This document shows, one piece after another, positions 14,793 to 17,280 of a DNA stretch of 17,280 nt. The stretch's first letter is position 1. Each line of letters begins with the position of its first letter. The notes beneath the pieces were generated by a model. That model saw only the letters and a program-made list of their open reading frames with translations, made no database searches and was not told where the DNA came from. Source of the DNA: QQUD01 sp039029915 (GTDB lineage: Bacteria > Chloroflexota > Anaerolineae > Promineifilales > Promineifilaceae); NCBI GenBank assembly GCA_039029915.1, contig JBCCFD010000123.1, positions 1 through 17,280 on the forward strand, written 5' to 3'. Position numbers and translations under genes: made by a program.

Positions 14793-15497
14793 ATGTCTAC
14801 TGATGTTCCCGCTTCGTATAACCCTTCTGATTATGAACGGCCGTCTGTTACGGTAGATGTTGCAATCTTTTCACTTGTAGAAAATGATTTACGCATCTTA
14901 CTAATGAAACGAACAGAACGGCCGTTTGTTCAATTTTGGGCACTCCCCGGCACGTTTGTCAGCATCAATGAATCATTAGATGACGCGGCGAACCGAGCTT
15001 TGGCAAGTAAAACTGGCGTTACCGATGTATACACCGAACAGCTTTATACATTTGGCGAGCCGCAGCGAGATCCCCGCACCCGCGTCATTACAGTTGCCTA
15101 CTTTGCCCTGGTGCCATTTACGGCCGTTAAACCTAAAATCAATCGAGAGGATAATGAAGTTAGCTGGTTTTCTGTCTTTGATCTCCCCCAGCTTGCTTTT
15201 GATCACGCCGAAATCGTTGATTATGCATTAACTCGCCTTCGCTACAAATTGGAATATACGGCCGTTGGCTTCCAGCTACTCCCCGATGTCTTTACCCTAA
15301 CCGAGCTTCAAAAGTCATACGAAATCATCCTCAGCGAGCGCTTAGACAAGCGTAACTTCCGTCGAAAAATACTATCTGCTGAAATATTAGAGGAAACGGG
15401 GCAGAAGAAGAAAGATGGTGAAGGGCGTCCTGCAAAACTATATCGATATCGCGATGATGCAGTGGCAGAAGTTAAAACAAGGCGGCTATTCCCCTAG
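14793..15497 (+). CDS. NrtR-like regulator: inactive Nudix domain plus winged helix
   Basis: A 234-residue protein with an N-terminal Nudix fold (about 18-155) and a C-terminal winged-helix DNA-binding domain (about 160-225; LTELQKSYEIILSERLDKRN, then KILSAEILEETG and a RPAKLYRY turn). This is the arrangement of NrtR/NUDIX transcription regulators, which sense ADP-ribose or related metabolites and usually control NAD or pentose pathways. The Nudix box is degenerate: G53 and E60 remain, R68 is kept, but the catalytic glutamates of RE..EE are replaced (R68-A69-L70-A71-S72-K73-T74-G75), so ligand sensing rather than hydrolysis is expected. No NAD or sugar operon is in this window, so its target is unknown. 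It holds four ACGGCCGT copies, the most of any gene here. The start is uncertain because the nearby AAGGAG is 25 nt upstream. Confidence 0.85.
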   Translation: MSTDVPASYNPSDYERPSVTVDVAIFSLVENDLRILLMKRTERPFVQFWALPGTFVSINESLDDAANRALASKTGVTDVYTEQLYTFGEPQRDPRTRVITVAYFALVPFTAVKPKINREDNEVSWFSVFDLPQLAFDHAEIVDYALTRLRYKLEYTAVGFQLLPDVFTLTELQKSYEIILSERLDKRNFRRKILSAEILEETGQKKKDGEGRPAKLYRYRDDAVAEVKTRRLFP

Positions 15498-15503
15498 TGC
15501 AAT

Positions 15504-15607
15504 TTTCCAGAAGTGCCTGGTACGTGATGTAAATAATTCGGAAAACTGCTGCCTGTATTACTTGATCAAAATCTTATGCGAACTTACGGTGCGAAATACG
15601 GATCAAG
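15504..15607. other. Convergent gap with inverted repeats, possible terminator
   Basis: Between the two convergent genes are CTTGATC (15561-15567) and GATCAAG (15601-15607), a 7-bp perfect inverted repeat with a 33-nt spacer that reaches into the DtxR-family stop, followed by CTTTT. A second pair, TTTTCC (15504-15509) and GGAAAA (15540-15545), lies to the left. Neither is a textbook terminator, but one or both may end the transcripts. Confidence 0.25.
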
Positions 15608-16268
15608 CTTTTACTTCGGTCGCCACCCAAAGTGATTTGGTTAGCTCAGCTCCCAAAACAATTTCATCCCGATCAATACGAAGCCGCATCGGGCCATTAA
15701 ACGGCGCCCGCCCTACAATCTCAAAACCCATACCCGGTGTAAGCTTTAGAGATGCAAAATACTTGAGCTTCTCCGGATCATGAGTGCGAACGCGGCTGAC
15801 TTCCCCTTTTGCGCCAACGCTCAAATTGATAATGCAAACATCTTCAATTTCCGGCAAAATTCCATCTTCATCTGGAATTGGCTCACCATGTGGGCAGCGA
15901 GAGGGATTGTTGGTCATGAGTGCCATTCGGGCAACGACGTTATCATTCAGGCCTTTACCTAAGTCATCAGCATGCTCGTGCGCCTCTTCCCAAGTAAATT
16001 CCATGACATCAACAAGGAATACTTCAAGAATTCGGTGTCGGCGCAGCTCTTTTAGTGCCTCTTCAATGCCAAGCTCTGTTAAGAAAAAGCCATGATAAGG
16101 CTCATGAGAAATATAGCCAGCGTTGCGCAAACGCCGAAGCATACGGGGAACAGCAGGGGCTGATACATCTAGACGCTCTGCAAGCGCTGTTGTGCTAACA
16201 GTAGGGTTGTCTTCTTGAAGACGATATATTTCGGCTAGATATTCGCGCATGGCGACGCTTGGTTCCAT
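15603..16268 (-). CDS. DtxR/MntR-family regulator with altered primary metal site
   Basis: A 221-residue protein with the three-part DtxR layout: an N-terminal winged helix (about 5-65; TALAERLDVSAPAVPRMLRRL), a metal-binding dimer domain (about 66-140) and a FeoA/SH3-like C-terminal domain (about 145-220). The family signature CPHGEPIP is at 125-132. Aligned by eye to DtxR numbering (offset one), the ancillary-site residues H78, E82 and H97 are kept. The primary-site ligands M10, C102, E105 and H106 correspond to E9, D101, G104 and K105. MntR-type E/H ligands are also absent there. It may therefore sense metal poorly, use another metal, or act without one. Start: ATG 16268 with AGGG upstream. 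A perfect 8-bp inverted repeat (16283-16308) sits directly in front of the gene and may be its operator. Confidence 0.85.
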   Translation of the reverse strand: MEPSVAMREYLAEIYRLQEDNPTVSTTALAERLDVSAPAVPRMLRRLRNAGYISHEPYHGFFLTELGIEEALKELRRHRILEVFLVDVMEFTWEEAHEHADDLGKGLNDNVVARMALMTNNPSRCPHGEPIPDEDGILPEIEDVCIINLSVGAKGEVSRVRTHDPEKLKYFASLKLTPGMGFEIVGRAPFNGPMRLRIDRDEIVLGAELTKSLWVATEVKA

Positions 16269-16282
16269 GTTATACCCTAATC

Positions 16283-16308
16283 GTTATGGTTTTTTAGTTG
16301 ACCATAAC
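16283..16308. promoter_or_regulatory. Candidate operator before the DtxR-family gene
   Basis: GTTATGGT (16283-16290) and ACCATAAC (16301-16308) are perfect reverse complements with a 10-bp spacer, 15 bp upstream of the regulator's start. Self-regulation from such sites is usual in this family, though the sequence does not match the classical DtxR box TTAGG..CCTAA. No promoter hexamers can be assigned with confidence. Confidence 0.45.
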
Positions 16309-16380
16309 CTCACCCATTAATATTACAACAATTTTGCAAAATGCTGAAACAACTCGTTAGGGCTACTTACCATTTATTTA

Positions 16381-17280
16381 TTAGACATGGGTTAATGAAT
16401 CAAGCGTATTTTCAATTAAGGAGACTAAAGATTGAAGCATTGGCACATCAAAGCGAAATTCTGCGCCCGCTGTTTGGTAAAGTTCAGGCAAACTTTTAGT
16501 ACCACCTAAGGCTAGAGCTTGACGGTATGCCTTTAGGGTCATATTCTGATCGGTTAGGCTGTTTTTCCATACTTGCAGCGCACCAATTTGAGCCATACCG
16601 TACTCGATGTAATAGAATGGGACTTGGAAAATATGAAGTTTACGATGCCAGCCTGTTTCTAGTTCAGCATCAAATCCGCTCCAGTCGATGCCTACCATAA
16701 AACGATGCCAAAGTTCGGTCCATTTTTTATCGCAATTTTTAGAGCGGCCAGCCTCTGATGGATTCAGATAAACCCAATGCTGAAAGGCGTCAACAACCGC
16801 CATATACGGCAAAAACGTAATAATGCCCTCCAGATGCTCAATGCGTGCCCGAGCTAGCTCTTTCTCAGTATAGAAGCCGCCTTGCGCTTTAGTGAGGTAG
16901 GGCGCAGCCAACAGCTCCATGGCCATAGAGGCCACTTCACTGAATTCCATTGGAGATTCAGTTTGCCAGATGTAAGGTAAGCTGTTGGATTCAAATTCAT
17001 GAAACGCATGTCCAGCTTCATGCAAAAGCGTTTGCACGTCATCATGTAAGCCAACGCCATTCATAAAAATAAACGGCCGTTTTCTCATTGCCAAGCGGCT
17101 ACAGTAACCGCCCAAAGCCTTCCCGCTCCGAGTATCTAAGTCCAATAAATCTTCGTCAGCCATCGTACCAAAGTAATGGGCTAGCTGGGGATCAATCTGT
17201 TGGAAAACATTCAACGAATGTTGAATCAAGCTATCTTGGCCTTCATAGGGTGCAAGCGGTGGCGTATCTCCAGGCTCAAC
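16381..17280 (-). CDS. M3-family oligoendopeptidase (F-like), N-terminus beyond the window
   Basis: The frame is open from 17280 to the TAA at 16381, about 299 residues. The visible part is the C-terminal half of a zinc oligoendopeptidase (family length usually 560-600), so the start lies outside the window. Reading in, the segment includes GYCSRLAMRKRPFIFMN and the metal-binding helix HEAGHAF (17008-17022 encodes HEAGH), with a downstream EFSEVASMAMELL supplying the third ligand. The TTG at 17229 is not the true start, because coding continues upstream without a stop (VEPGDTPPLAPYEGQDS). Family members cleave short peptides in the cytoplasm. It is 112 bp upstream of the DtxR-family gene on the same strand. 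One ACGGCCGT copy lies at 17073-17080 (codons for K-R-P-F). Confidence 0.9.
   Translation of the reverse strand, partial: VEPGDTPPLAPYEGQDSLIQHSLNVFQQIDPQLAHYFGTMADEDLLDLDTRSGKALGGYCSRLAMRKRPFIFMNGVGLHDDVQTLLHEAGHAFHEFESNSLPYIWQTESPMEFSEVASMAMELLAAPYLTKAQGGFYTEKELARARIEHLEGIITFLPYMAVVDAFQHWVYLNPSEAGRSKNCDKKWTELWHRFMVGIDWSGFDAELETGWHRKLHIFQVPFYYIEYGMAQIGALQVWKNSLTDQNMTLKAYRQALALGGTKSLPELYQTAGAEFRFDVPMLQSLVSLIENTLDSLTHV

Larger units (their letters stand above)
492..17080. repeat. Dispersed highly iterated palindrome ACGGCCGT (24 copies)
   Basis: Exact copies start at 492, 739, 2663, 4163, 4231, 5316, 5366, 5835, 6664, 7188, 7709, 7921, 8323, 10532, 10588, 10898, 11159, 11792, 13915, 14837, 14918, 15120, 15258 and 17073. 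Twelve extend to AACGGCCGTT. Close relatives CGGCCGT or ACGGCCG occur at about 403, 1099, 2610, 6367, 6562, 9346 and 10092. Twenty-two copies are inside genes, in all three frames (encoding T-A-V, x-G-R or x-R-P), and two are intergenic. The largest gaps are in the small frameshifted gene region, CpaB paralog 1, and the DtxR/M3 region. Confidence 0.9.

Overview
The window looks like a piece of chromosome from an uncultured or little-studied bacterium, most likely Chloroflexota (Anaerolineae-like). This is an inference from gene content: a LysM/M23 exported peptidase, secreted or membrane proteins with Pro/Thr linkers, orphan CpaB-like pairs, an M24 peptidase next to parAB, and an effector-associated-domain/WD40 protein. 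No rRNA, tRNA or universal marker gene is present to confirm it. GC content is moderate and coding density is high, apart from two AT-rich intergenic stretches.

Layout. Positions 1-1738 hold two minus-strand genes of unknown function, the first cut by the window edge. Positions 2015-2342 hold a small plus-strand gene broken at an 8-T run, followed by a structured 110-bp repeat. Positions 2509-4350 encode a protein with three tandem effector-associated-like helical domains and a WD40 propeller, a probable signalling or conflict (NLR-like) component. Positions 4673-5782 carry an FMN-dependent NADH-azoreductase and a Nudix hydrolase, ending at a bidirectional terminator. From 11028 down to 5798 runs a minus-strand block: PfkB sugar kinase, ParA, ParB (ATGA overlap with parA), M24 peptidase and an exported LysM-M23 peptidase. 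From 11136 rightwards come a DivIC/FtsB-like protein, a 690-bp intergenic region full of structured repeats, two tandem CpaB/SAF-like membrane proteins, and an NrtR-like regulator with a dead Nudix box. A DtxR-family regulator with an altered metal site and a partial M3 oligoendopeptidase close the window on the minus strand.

The block 5798-11552 combines chromosome partitioning (ParAB), wall remodelling (M23) and division (DivIC/FtsB-like), which suggests a cell-cycle/envelope neighbourhood. The rest is accessory or regulatory.

Two signals stand out beyond the genes. First, the perfect palindrome ACGGCCGT occurs 24 times by eye (about 0.26 expected for equal base composition), in all reading frames and also between genes. 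It resembles HIP1 of cyanobacteria but has a different sequence. Second, an intergenic element has a strict architecture of 9-bp stem, 31-nt loop, 6-bp palindrome, 9-bp stem and 31-nt loop. It occurs twice at about 88% identity and a third time with the same geometry but little sequence similarity.
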